64,000 bases of DNA from Crocodylus rhombifer. Lineage: Eukaryota; Chordata; Crocodylia; Crocodylidae. The translations under genes were made by a program, and so were the position numbers. Under the pieces are notes generated by a model that was given only the letters and a program-made list of their open reading frames with translations, was not told the origin of the DNA and ran no database searches. Positions 11,240 to 20,499 of this stretch are shown here, one piece after another. Each line of letters opens with the position of its first letter. Position 1 is the stretch's first letter. Location: positions 198,565-262,564 of the forward strand of contig JAVSML010001158.1 of the NCBI GenBank assembly GCA_038503035.1, in the 5' to 3' direction.

Positions 11240-11995
11240 ATGACTAAAAATAATCTTGAAAGGTTCTGTACAGTGGAATAGCCTCAATATCAACTGGAGG
11301 ATCAGGAAAGGTGGCCTCCGGAAGGGTCAATTAACTATAACACAATCCTCCAATTACTCCTGTTTTGTCAGCGGACGGGTAAGTGGAATGAATATTTGTA
11401 TGTGCAATTGTTTATGGCTTTACGAAATAAGACAGATATTTTGCAGAAGTGTAATTTGACTCCGACAAGATCGGTAGTTGTCAGTGTTGAGTCTCAGCAT
11501 TCCCCCCCAACCACTGTAATGCCAGAGTCAGTGTCCCCTTCGGCTTTAACACCTCCACCATATAAAGATCAGATGCCCCCAGTTCCAGAGATTCCTCCCT
11601 CAGTGGGATTTTACCCTTTACTTACTGAAACTGTAATAGCCCGGCCTGGGGCAGATGGGCATGCAGCCCAGACCATGCAAGTATACACCCATGTACCTTT
11701 TAATCCGGTGGACCTGGCGGCTTTTAAGGCACAGGCTGGAGAATTTTCAACTAGCCTGAGTAAGTTTATCTCTGTCTTTGAGGGATGTTTAGCTAGTCAC
11801 AAGCCTGATTGGGACGACTGTAATATCCTTATGCAAACCTTGTTATCTGAAGTAGAGCGGAATCAAATTATTTCCAAAGCAAGGGAGGAAGCACAGTGGA
11901 GGCACGTGTCAGAGAAATTTGCAGAGTATGCTGCCAAGACAGAAGCTGCCAGGCATGTGCCATGGCGACGGGCCTTGCAGGTGTCCTTTGCGTGA
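11240..11995 (+). pseudogene. gag: ERV1 gag remnant (matrix to early capsid)
   Basis: The frame covers a matrix-like segment (FCQRTGKWNEYLYVQLF, about 11360-11410) preceded by an in-frame TAG at 11279. A proline-rich linker carries the late-domain motif PPPY (within TPPPYKDQMPPVP, near 11550). A capsid start (VYTHVPFNPVDLAAF) and DWDDCNILMQTLLSEVER near 11810-11860 follow. These are the landmarks of a gamma-like Gag, which assembles the particle at the membrane. The reading frame ends at 11995, and the C-terminal capsid, nucleocapsid and protease are absent because an unrelated block begins here. Confidence 0.85.
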
Positions 11996-12760
11996 CCTCT
12001 TGGCCTGTCAATCAGGGCTGACCTAGTTTTTCTCTGGCGCAAACTCAGTTGCCTCAGAGAGCTGGCGGCTGGGCATGCTCAGAGAACAACTGAAGTGAGG
12101 TCACCCTTCTAGAAAATTCATTCAGTCAAGCAGCCTGATTGGCCACAGGACTGCTTTAAAAAGTTAATCAGCCCCTCCCTCAGGGGGAGACCCGGGAGCT
12201 CTGTGGCAGAGACTGGTTTGCCAGATACTGTACCAGAGACGACCTGCGTAGCTAGAGTCAGTGACTGCTTGTCACAGCACTGTCTTTTAGCCAGACCCTT
12301 AGGTCTTTTGGTCTCCTCCTCGATTGCCTCTCGGTTTGTTTCAACTTTGCTTTTCGGTTCTGATCTACTGGCATTCGACCTTCGGCTCATTCAACTCGAC
12401 TACGATTTCGGACCACCCTTTGAACTCTCGTTATACCTCGACTGGCTCTTCGACCTTGGCATCTGTTCATCGATCATCCAATTGTCCATCCTGGACTGGC
12501 GTCATGACTGTGTGTTACAGTTTACGTCCTGTTCGTTTTATCCCAGTTTATGAGTTGTTGACCAGCCCTGGAACTAGGTCTTCAGACTGAACCCTGTGGG
12601 CCAACAGACCCCCTCTGTTGTATTCATGTTGTACAACTGTAACTGAAGACATCAATACCTACGCCTTCAAAGCGTAAGTCAATAAATCTACTTCATTTGC
12701 AACCGTTATGCCTTCGTGCCTCAGACTCCATCACACCAAACTCCCACCTGTCCATGCCAA
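11996..12760 (+). mobile_element. LTR-like block inserted between gag and pol of ERV1
   Basis: About 0.75 kb does not resemble gag or pro. It contains a TATA-like tttaaaaagtt near 12165, a run with many tcgac/ttcgac words (12320-12480), and AATAAA at 12681-12686 followed 15-55 nt later by ca-rich sequence. This resembles a solo LTR of another element that replaced late gag and pro, but I could not fix its ends or a target duplication. An alternative is a divergent recombinant segment of the provirus itself. Confidence 0.35.
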
Positions 12761-12879
12761 TAGCCACCACCCGGCTGTACCACCGTGACTGCGACCCCGA
12801 GCTTGGCTTGCCAGCTCTGCCAGGTTATTCGCGACAGCGTGAAAGGGATCCCGTCAATGTTCCTGGTCCGGCAGATGTG

Positions 12880-14900
12880 GTTCCCCTAGCAGACCCTAGA
12901 TGGGACCCTAACAACCCTGTGGATCATACCCATCTTACCTCTTACAAAAAAACTGCTTATGCATGGGCTCAGGCACTCGGCTGTCCGATTAATATCCAAC
13001 TACTGCCGGGAAAAGGTCCGGTATGAATCAAGCAGTACCAAATCAAAAAGGAAGCCAGAGAGGGACTGCAGGAGACTATAGACTGTTTCCTAAAGTACGG
13101 CATACTGTGAGAGTGTCAGTCAGCCTGGAACACTCCTATCTTGCCTGTACTAAAGCCTGATGGCACATATCGACTGGTGCAGGACCTAAGGGTGGTTCAT
13201 GAATGGGTTAAAACTATTTATCCCCTCGTCCCAAACCCATATACCTTGCTGGCCTCCATAGCGGGGCAGTATACTCATTTCTCAGTTCTTGATTTGAAAG
13301 ATGCTTTCTTTATGATTCCAGTTGACACCCCCTCTCAGGAGATATTCTCTTTTGAATGGGAGGACAGAAAAAGGGTTAAGAAACAACTTTGTTGGACAGA
13401 ATTAGCCCAGGGATTTAAGAACTCTCCCACCCTTTTCGGCCAGTCCTTAGCTAAAGACTTGGAGGAGTGAAATAATGAGCGTGAAGTCCTCTTGTTACAA
13501 TATGTAGATGATTTATTAATTGCTGCTGTAGATTTAATCTCTTGCCTTAATGCCACTGTAAGCCTCCTGAACTTTATTGGACTTCGAGGATATGGGGTGG
13601 CTCGAAATAAAGCTCAAATTGCTCTCCCCGAAGTACGATACCTGGGATTTCACATAAGACCAGGGGAGTGCCAGCTTTCAAGTGGATGAAAGGAGGCTAT
13701 ATGTCAGGTTCCCACCCCAAGCAACCGTAAGTGGCTCGGGGCGTTTCTCGGCATGGCAGGTTTTTGCAGAATATGGATCCCTGAATTTGGACTATGGGCA
13801 AAACCACTATATGACTGTGTAAAAGGGGCAGACCATGACCCCTTTTATTGGACTCCAGAAGCCGACAAGGCATTTAAAATACTAAAAAGGAAACTAATGG
13901 AAGCCCCTGCCCTGGGTTTACTGGACCTTTCTAAACCTTTCCAATTGTATGTGCATGAACGAAAAGGGATGGCTCTGGGAGTGCTTACTCAATTGTTGGG
14001 GGCGTGGAAACGTCCCTTCGCTTATTTCTCCAAACAGCTTGATCCAGTTGCCAAGGGATGGCCAGCGTGTTTACGAGCAGTTGCGGCAACTGCCCTAGCA
14101 CTTGAGGAAGCTGAAAAGTTAACGCTGGGAGGAGTTGTGCATGTGTATACCCCTCATATGGTCCAGGCTCTGCTAGACACGAAATGGGGTCTCTGGCTCA
14201 CCCAGGCTCGGGTGGCTCGGTACCAAGCTAAGCTGTTGGAGAACCCGGAAGTGACTCTGCAAACCTGCCCCTCCCTCAGCCCGGCTACTCTCTTACCTGA
14301 AATGGAAGAACAAGAGCATGATTGTTTAGACATCATAGATGCACAGTACTCCAGCCGTCCAGACCTACAGGATCAGCCACTTCTGAAGGCTGATTGGGAG
14401 TGGTACACTGATGGCAGTAGCATTGTTGTAGAAGGGCAAAGGAGGGCACGTTATGCTGTTGTGACCCTCTATGATGTTGTTGAGGCCAAGGGTTTGCCCG
14501 CCGGAACATCTGTCCAACTTGCTGAACTGGTAGCCCTGACCCGGGCGCTAAAACTGTCAAAAGGGAAATGGGTCAACATCTATACCGACTCTAGGTATGC
14601 TTTTGGAGTACTGCATGCCCATGCTGGCCTATGGAAACAAAGGGGACTGCTGACAGCCCAAGGCTCCCCAGTGAAGTATGGACCCCAAATTCTCCGACTC
14701 CTGGAAGCTGTTCAACTTCCCTCGGCAGTGGCAGTAATGTACTGTAAGGCACATCAGAAAGAGGATCAAGACGTAGCCAGGGGTAATGCCCGGGTGGACA
14801 GAGAAGCTAAAAATGCTGCCACCCTGAGGACGCCGAGACCTGCTGACACCCCATGCATGCCCTCATTACATCAGTGGGGGAGCTCCCGGATCCCCAGTAC
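12880..14900 (+). pseudogene. pol: ERV1 pol: reverse transcriptase and RNase H
   Basis: This is the RNA/DNA-dependent DNA polymerase region. Order: RT fingers (TPILPVLKPDGTYRLVQDLR at about 13135-13195), palm (FSVLDLKDAFFMIP near 13280-13320), active-site LQYVDDLLIAA at 13495-13528, connection (WLGAFLGMAGFCRIW near 13730-13780), then RNase H with YTDGSS (14404), ELVALTRAL, YTDSRYAFG (14581-14607) and a CKAHQKEDQDVARGN stretch (14743-14790). In-frame TGA codons at 13024, 13108, 13468 and 13687 interrupt one otherwise collinear frame. At least two sit where Trp or Arg is expected, as in CpG/TGG decay. A frameshift lies near 14850-14920 at the junction with integrase. Confidence 0.93.
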
Positions 14901-16058
14901 TCATATGAAGAAAAAGAACTAACCAATAAGCTTGGTCTCCAAGAAAAGGAGGGATGGCTCTGCTCCACTGACGGGAAGATCCTCCTACCAAAGAACCTAA
15001 CCCGGCCGGTGCTGCAACGGCTACATCATACTACTCACGCCAGAAGAGAAGCTCTCACTCAGTTAATGAACAAATATTTTCTAACCTCTAAACTTCGACC
15101 TCTGGCCTCCCAAATGCAAGCCAGCTGTTCAATCTGTCAAAAAAATAACCCTCAACCTGGTCTCTCAGTACCTCCAGCCACTTTGGAACCTACCCCAGGC
15201 CCAGGACTAGTTTGGCAAATAGATTTTACTGAGTTCCCCCGAACTCAAGGATTCAAGTATCTCCTCGTTATAGTAGATCGATTCAGCGGGTGGCCTGAAG
15301 CCTTTCCGTGTCACAATTGTACAGCCAAAACTGTAGCTCTAAAATTCATCTGAAAGATTATTCCCTGCTTCGGACTTCCCCAGTGGATGGAATCTGACAA
15401 TCGAACACATTTCACTTCAAAGATCATCCAAAACATTTCTGATGCCTTACAGATCCCCTGGAAACTCCATACTCCATGGCAACCACAGGCTAGTGGTGTA
15501 GTACAACGTACAAATCAGACCCTCAAGCGTCATCTATCAAAGATCTGCCAGGAGGCCTCTCTGCAATGGCCCAATGCTCTGCCCCTTGCTCTGCTTCGCA
15601 TCTGTGCCCTCCCCAAGGGAAGATTAGGGCTTAGCCCCTTTGAGATTATGTTTGGAAGGGCATGGCCTATGAACGGGATGCCGGTTCTAGCAGGGGAGTG
15701 GGAAATAGGATGTAATATTTTGTCACGGTATATGTGCTCTCTGTCTGCTGTTCTTTCGTCTCTCCATAGGTACACTTAAGACTTGCAGCCTTTTCCGCTG
15801 GATGCTCCAGTTCACTCATTACAGCCAGGGGATTCCGTGCTCATTCATACCTGGAAGGATGAGCCCCTCCAAGAGAAGTGGAAAGGACCTCACACTGTCC
15901 TACTAGTTTCCAACACAGCGGCAAAGGTCGTCGGACACAAGAACTGGATTCATCACTCTCGTCTGAAACCGTTGCCTACTCCACCCGCGGAACAGTGGAC
16001 CATCCAGCCCACCGACGACCTTGAACTAAAGTTGCTCTTTAAAAGGGGAAAAGTTTAG
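14853..16058 (+). pseudogene. pol: ERV1 pol: integrase
   Basis: Integrase inserts the DNA copy into the genome. The zinc-binding HHCC part is seen as LHHTTHARREAL and CSICQKN (about 15025-15145). The core has WQIDFTEF (first Asp, about 15212) and ESDNRTHF (second Asp, about 15390). The third catalytic position lies in ASGVVQRTNQTLK (about 15490), where Gln stands in place of the usual Glu. The C-terminal GPY/F-like module (KWKGPHTVLLVSN, WIHHSRLKP) is at about 15880-15970. In-frame stops TGA at 15351 and TAA at 15777 break it. A catalytic substitution plus stops make it non-functional. Confidence 0.9.
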
Positions 16059-16113
16059 AATTAACAGGTGGGGAGGGGACCCAGCAGACCTCATTACAAA
16101 CTCCTACGAAGCA

Positions 16114-16945
16114 TTGAAGGTTACTTTTGCCCATCTATCCAGTCGAATGCGAGAGGGGCTTAATGAAATGGTGGGAAATGGAGAAACTTTTTGGATTTGT
16201 GGTACCTCGGCTTACAAATGGCTACTTGATGGCTGGTATGGAAGTTGCTATATAGGGTTTCTTGCCCCTCCCCTTCGAGTTCTAACCCACCTCCCACCTG
16301 GCCGCCCAAAACGACAAAGATCCCTCTATGCAACTCCGCCACCTATTAGTGAGGGAGACAGATTTGGCATGATCCTTCTCCCGGCGTATGGAGTGGGCCG
16401 GTTAGCCAAGCTGTATCGTCAACTTTCTGCGTTTCTTACAAAATTTGCCAATGACACTCTAGCTATTGAAAAGAGCCTTAACTCCAAGATTTATCAACTT
16501 TGTTTATTATCTCTTCAAAACCGTCAGGCTCTAGATTATGTCTTAGCATCTCAGGGGCGGGGTATGTGCTCTAATTGGGAACGAATGTTGTACTTATATT
16601 CCAGAAAATTCCCAAGATATTAACAAACACATTTTGTTGGCCGAACAGCCTTTTGAGCAGTGGAAAAGTCAGAAACGTAAACCCTCTGTTTTCGATTCCC
16701 TCTGGAGCTTGTTGCCCAACCTCGGAGGCCTAGGAACGGGCATCCTTCACCTCCTGGTCACCGGTGTTGTGTTGTGTTTAAATACCCTCCTCTTATTTGC
16801 GTGCTGTAATGCCCTCCTATGCAAAGTTTGTGTATCCCCCTCCCCGAGCGCTTCACTATACCCCTGCATTGAAGATCCCAGTTCCCAAACACTTAATCGC
16901 CTTTTATCTTCAGAATATGAGAAAACTCAGCCAAAACTTTGTTGA
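16114..16945 (+). pseudogene. env: ERV1 env remnant, mainly transmembrane subunit
   Basis: Most of the surface subunit is missing. What remains is a short C-terminal surface piece, a furin-type basic site (RPKRQR, near 16302-16320), a heptad region (LYRQLSAFLTKFANDTLAI) and a segment LQNRQALDYVLASQGRGMC that sits where class I env proteins carry the conserved CX6C(C) loop. After a stop at 16621 and a frame change, a membrane anchor (about 16740-16830, GILHLLVTGVVLCLNTLLL) and a cysteine-rich cytoplasmic tail follow. Truncation and frameshift rule out a working envelope protein. Confidence 0.85.
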
Positions 16946-16953
16946 GTATTCCC

Positions 16954-16964
16954 AAAGTGGGGAG
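16954..16964 (+). promoter_or_regulatory. ERV1 polypurine tract
   Basis: AAAGTGGGGAG is one base upstream of the 3' LTR. This is the usual place and composition of the plus-strand primer site, although one T interrupts it. Confidence 0.7.
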
Positions 16965-16965
16965 T

Positions 16966-17423
16966 TGTTGGTGTCACTGGGCATAACCCTAGGTAACTCA
17001 GAGGGATGGAAGACCACGAGTGTCGATGAAGCCCCTCTGCTCTAGGCCCAGGTAAGCCAGGCCCCCCCCCCCGAACCTTTGTAACCCTTTCTTTGAACTT
17101 TTGTAACCTCCTGTAATACTGGAAAACAGGATGAGTAGCAAGCAAGCTGAAACTCCCTAAAAACTGTTATCTGTGGAATGCAAGGGCACCGCTCAGAAAG
17201 AGAAGGGAAGAGGGAAAGGTGGGGGGCAGCTAGTGGCCAGGATATAAATATACACTGTTGCAGGGCTAGGGGCGTGGGATTTGAGACCATACAGTCTCCC
17301 TGCACCTTTTACTTGAGCTCAAATAAACTCTGTCCTTTCTCCCCCCAGTGTGTTTATTGGCGCAACGCACACCGGGCAACGAACCCGATTGTTGCCTCCC
17401 TCGGGCACCTCGTGCCAGCAACA
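16966..17423 (+). repeat. ERV1 3' LTR
   Basis: It pairs with the 5' LTR over its whole length, starts TGTTGGTGTC and ends AGCAACA. AATAAA is at 17322-17327 and the TATA-like box at about 17240. Differences from the 5' copy include a small C-run indel near 17062-17073 and scattered transitions. Confidence 0.95.
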
Positions 17424-17569
17424 TGCCCATGGGCTGATTATCCTGTGGGTTCCCCCCATTGCAAAAGTGAGGGCCCACAGACTGCATATTAACTGTTCAT
17501 AGGCCAAGTGCAGTTTGTGGGCCACATGTTGGCCCTGTAGGCCACTACTTGGACAGCCCTGGTATATAC
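17424..17569. mobile_element. Right part of the hAT MITE hosting ERV1
   Basis: The sequence ends ggacagccctg at 17561, followed by the duplication GTATATAC (17562-17569) that matches 10331-10338. Together with the left stub the original MITE was about 160 bp. Its first four bases (TGCC) are the copy of the ERV1 target duplication. It contains the gtttgtgggccacatgttggccctgtagg block typical of non-autonomous hAT elements. Confidence 0.75.
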
Positions 17570-19835
17570 TGTGATGTGAGATGTGCTGTGATGAGAGTTT
17601 TAGTGCTGTATAGTTTCAGCTTAAATGCATATACTGTGCCATATGGTGCATGTGTATGGCAGGGGGCTTTCTTGGGGCCTGTCCGCCATTAGCCCGCCCA
17701 CCTGTTCCTGGGCTTACCACCTGCCTCACTCGTCTGTCATGCCTTGTTTTTTTATAATTGGTTCTAATTTGGCGGAAGGCTGCCCATTCTTGCCCTGATG
17801 CTAGAGGGCACTCTCTGTGTCTCCGATCCTTCCCTACACCACAGCCAAAGCCTCGCAGATGACATCCAGGTGACAGTGTTCCCACCTACAGCTGGACCAA
17901 CCTTAACCCTCATTGTCAGGCCTCATTCAAATGCACATTCATACTGCCCTCCTCTCACTAGGACCTCTCATGTTCCATCTCCTTTCACAGGGTCTTTTTC
18001 ACATATCAAGAACTTAGACCGCCTTGCCCTCTCTCAGAGCAGCCCCCTTAGGCCATAAGCTTTATCTAATGCACAGCTTGGGTGGCTGATCTACCATCAT
18101 TTGGGCCTCTCCCGTGAGCCTCACCAGGGTAGTGGCCAGCCAATTTTGCCCTGGCCCCTCCCAGGGCAACTCTATACAAATCCACACACACACACATACA
18201 CACACACTGGGCTCCCAGCCCTCTGGTTTCCCCTCTTCACTGGGTCTTCTTATCTGCCCCCTCACTAAGGCTCCACACCTCTGCCCCCTCAATGGGACCT
18301 ATCCTTACTGGGGCTCTACAGCTACTCCCTCACTGAGACTATGGGGCTTCCTTCCCCAGTGGATGCTCAGGTGGGCATAGCTGTGCCTGGCCCTGACTCC
18401 TACCCACAGTGATGTGGGGGGCTAGGGGTTATTGAGGTGCCCCGACCCACCTTCCACCAGGGTAGTAACTGGAAGCTCCCGCACCACTGGGAGCCCCACC
18501 AGACTACCCATTCCCGGCAGAGTGCAGTTGTAGATCATGCCCAGGATGAAGAGCCTCCTGCTTCTACCTGCAGATGTTCTCATACAGCAGCTTAGCCAGG
18601 CAATGTTTCTGCCTGGGCTGCCAGCTGTGAACTGCTCTGTTTATATAGGCAGCCATAGTTCTAAAATGGTCACTGTAATCAAAGGTGCATTAATGAACAT
18701 ATAGATGCACCCATAGATTAACTAAATCAGACATGCATAAACTTTAGAAAGAAGTGGCTTACTTCATCAGATCCTGTGAATGATAAAGCAAACCTCTGCT
18801 TATGAAACTGTATCCCTCTCTGTTTTAATTAGTGTATAAGGTATAACTGTATCCTGCCTTCTGCCTGATTTGATATGGCTAGCTACTGCCCTCTGCTCAG
18901 CAGTGATAGGAACCATGAAATGTGTTTTCATTTTGAGGCCAGACCCCCTAGTTTTTGTCCAAGGTTTTTGCATGGATAGAAATACTACCATTTTTCAAAT
19001 GATTCTCTGTTTTGGTTGAAGAGTCAAAGTACTTGTTATTTTAATGGCTCTAGACTGCTTCAGTTAGAAAACAAAAAGGGGTGGTGAATATGTTTTCTCT
19101 TTTGATGAATTACATATTTAAAGCTTTTGATGGAAGATTTCTCAAAGGTGTGGAATCTGGTTTCACTGGGCACTTTGCTTTATCTTGTTTATTGATTTAG
19201 GATCTATCGTGCCCCTATCTTATGTCTACAGCATTATAACCAGATGTCAAGTTCAAAGATCCACCTTGAGCCCAGTGAGGTAGTGTTATTAGGACACATC
19301 ATTATATGTAGCCAAGAGCACCCAAGGGAGTGGTGTGGCTGGTATCACATATGTAAATCTGACTCTTCAGTCTACAAAACATGAACCCCTATATAGATGG
19401 GGAAATAAGAGGCATCAGTCATTTCATATCCAGGGCAAGGCTCAACTTCAGTTTTACCTGTACTTCTCATGATCAGGGTCCAGCTACTACTATAGTACAA
19501 AATAAAGCTATGAATTGTGCTAAGAGATTTCTCTGTCTTTGAATTAAGCCCAAACATGTGTTTTCCAGCAGAGGAGATTGACTAGAATCAACCAAGAGAA
19601 AAAGGTTTGACAATTTCTACAAAATCAATCGCTAACTTCAGAGGAAATGAAGAATGACTGACCTAGCTATTGGAGTTCCTTGAACACAAGTTACATCAGC
19701 ATAGACAGACTCTTAACTCCATCTCCACACAATATCCATATGCCCTTAAAAGCCAGGGAAAGGCTGCAACAGTATGAATTAATTGCTTTGGTTCTTGCAC
19801 AGGATTTCATAAGCATGATAGCAAGGGGACTGGTT
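17570..19835. other. Gene-free interval with a CA microsatellite
   Basis: No coding or structured feature was recognised apart from an interrupted (CA)n microsatellite at about 18183-18207. Short frames here carry no motifs and have no splice context. Confidence 0.6.
18183..18207. repeat. (CA)n microsatellite
   Basis: CA dinucleotides run here, interrupted once by AT. Confidence 0.9.
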
Positions 19836-19839
19836 AACG

Positions 19840-19925
19840 CCTAACCTGCAGTCTAATGTTTAGAGCACTATACTAGGAAGCAGAAGAGATGTAGGTTAAA
19901 ATCCTCTCTTGGAGAAGGTGTTAAG
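19840..19925 (+). repeat. tRNA-derived SINE-like fragment
   Basis: The order ..gtctaatgtttagagcactatactaggaag.. then gtaggttaaaatcctc resembles a tRNA A-box region followed 30-35 nt later by a B-box (GGTTAAAATCC against GGTTCGAATCC), the arrangement of tRNA-derived SINEs such as MIR. It is short and diverged. Confidence 0.45.
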
Positions 19926-20219
19926 TACTAAGGGTGGTCTTGCCTAGTGGTTACCCTATTTCCTTGAATATAAAACAGATTATAAAATGACTCCCCCAGT
20001 ACTTAGATTCTACATATATATATTCTAGCTGCAGGTAGTGCTTGTCCCAGGAATTATTTTTTCTGATCCCTTGACTGGAACTGGTTTGAATCAGGGTACT
20101 GGCCTGGCCTCATTACAGGGAGGACCTGCCTCTCAGGTTGCTCACATTCCATTGGGCTAAAAAATGGGAGGGTCCATCACTGCTGCCTATCATCCACTTG
20201 GCATCTTGTGTAAATGTGC

Positions 20220-20495
20220 CCTGTAAGTCCCAACACTGAAGGCAGGCTGAATCCCATGACAACTGTGCAGTAGCCTAATAATACTGTGCAGTAGCACATC
20301 ACAGCACAAACAGTGCTAATACACTACTGCACAGTATTGTTAGGCCACTGCGCAGTAGCATCACTAAAGATGTGTGCTGATGCTACTGCACAGTAATGCT
20401 GGTTACTGCACATTGATTCTATACTTGATAATAAAAGTACTAAACTTAATGCGCCATAACTACAGCGCATTAATAAACATGTAGATGTGCCCACG
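20220..20495. mobile_element. Palindrome-rich MITE-like repeat
   Basis: The stretch has repeated cagtagc/gctactg words. Arms at 20268-20294 and 20324-20350 are 27-nt reverse complements with two mismatches. A second pair (gcagtagcatca / tgatgctactgc) lies at 20352-20363 and 20378-20389. A related motif set (actgcacagt, gggca.gtctaca) recurs at 38637-38700, which suggests a dispersed family. Its ends are not defined. Confidence 0.5.
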
Positions 20496-20499
20496 TTCA

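Larger units (their letters stand above)
10364..17423 (+). mobile_element. ERV1: gamma-like endogenous retrovirus with both LTRs
   Basis: The provirus is about 7.06 kb with two LTRs, a primer-binding site, gag, pol and env remnants and a polypurine tract. It is flanked by the 4-bp duplication TGCC (10360-10363 and 17424-17427). Gag with PPPY, the single-frame RT with YVDD and the env TM layout suggest a gamma-like (class I) provirus. The LTRs differ at roughly 20 sites by eye (about 4 percent), so the insertion is old but not ancient. All coding regions are broken (stops, frameshifts, loss of late gag, protease and most of the surface env), so it cannot encode a working virus. Confidence 0.92.

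Noticed and set aside
12203..12590. Frames of 116 and 88 codons between ERV1 gag and pol
   Set aside because: They match neither gag, protease nor pol, and lie in the LTR-like block. They are probably non-coding.
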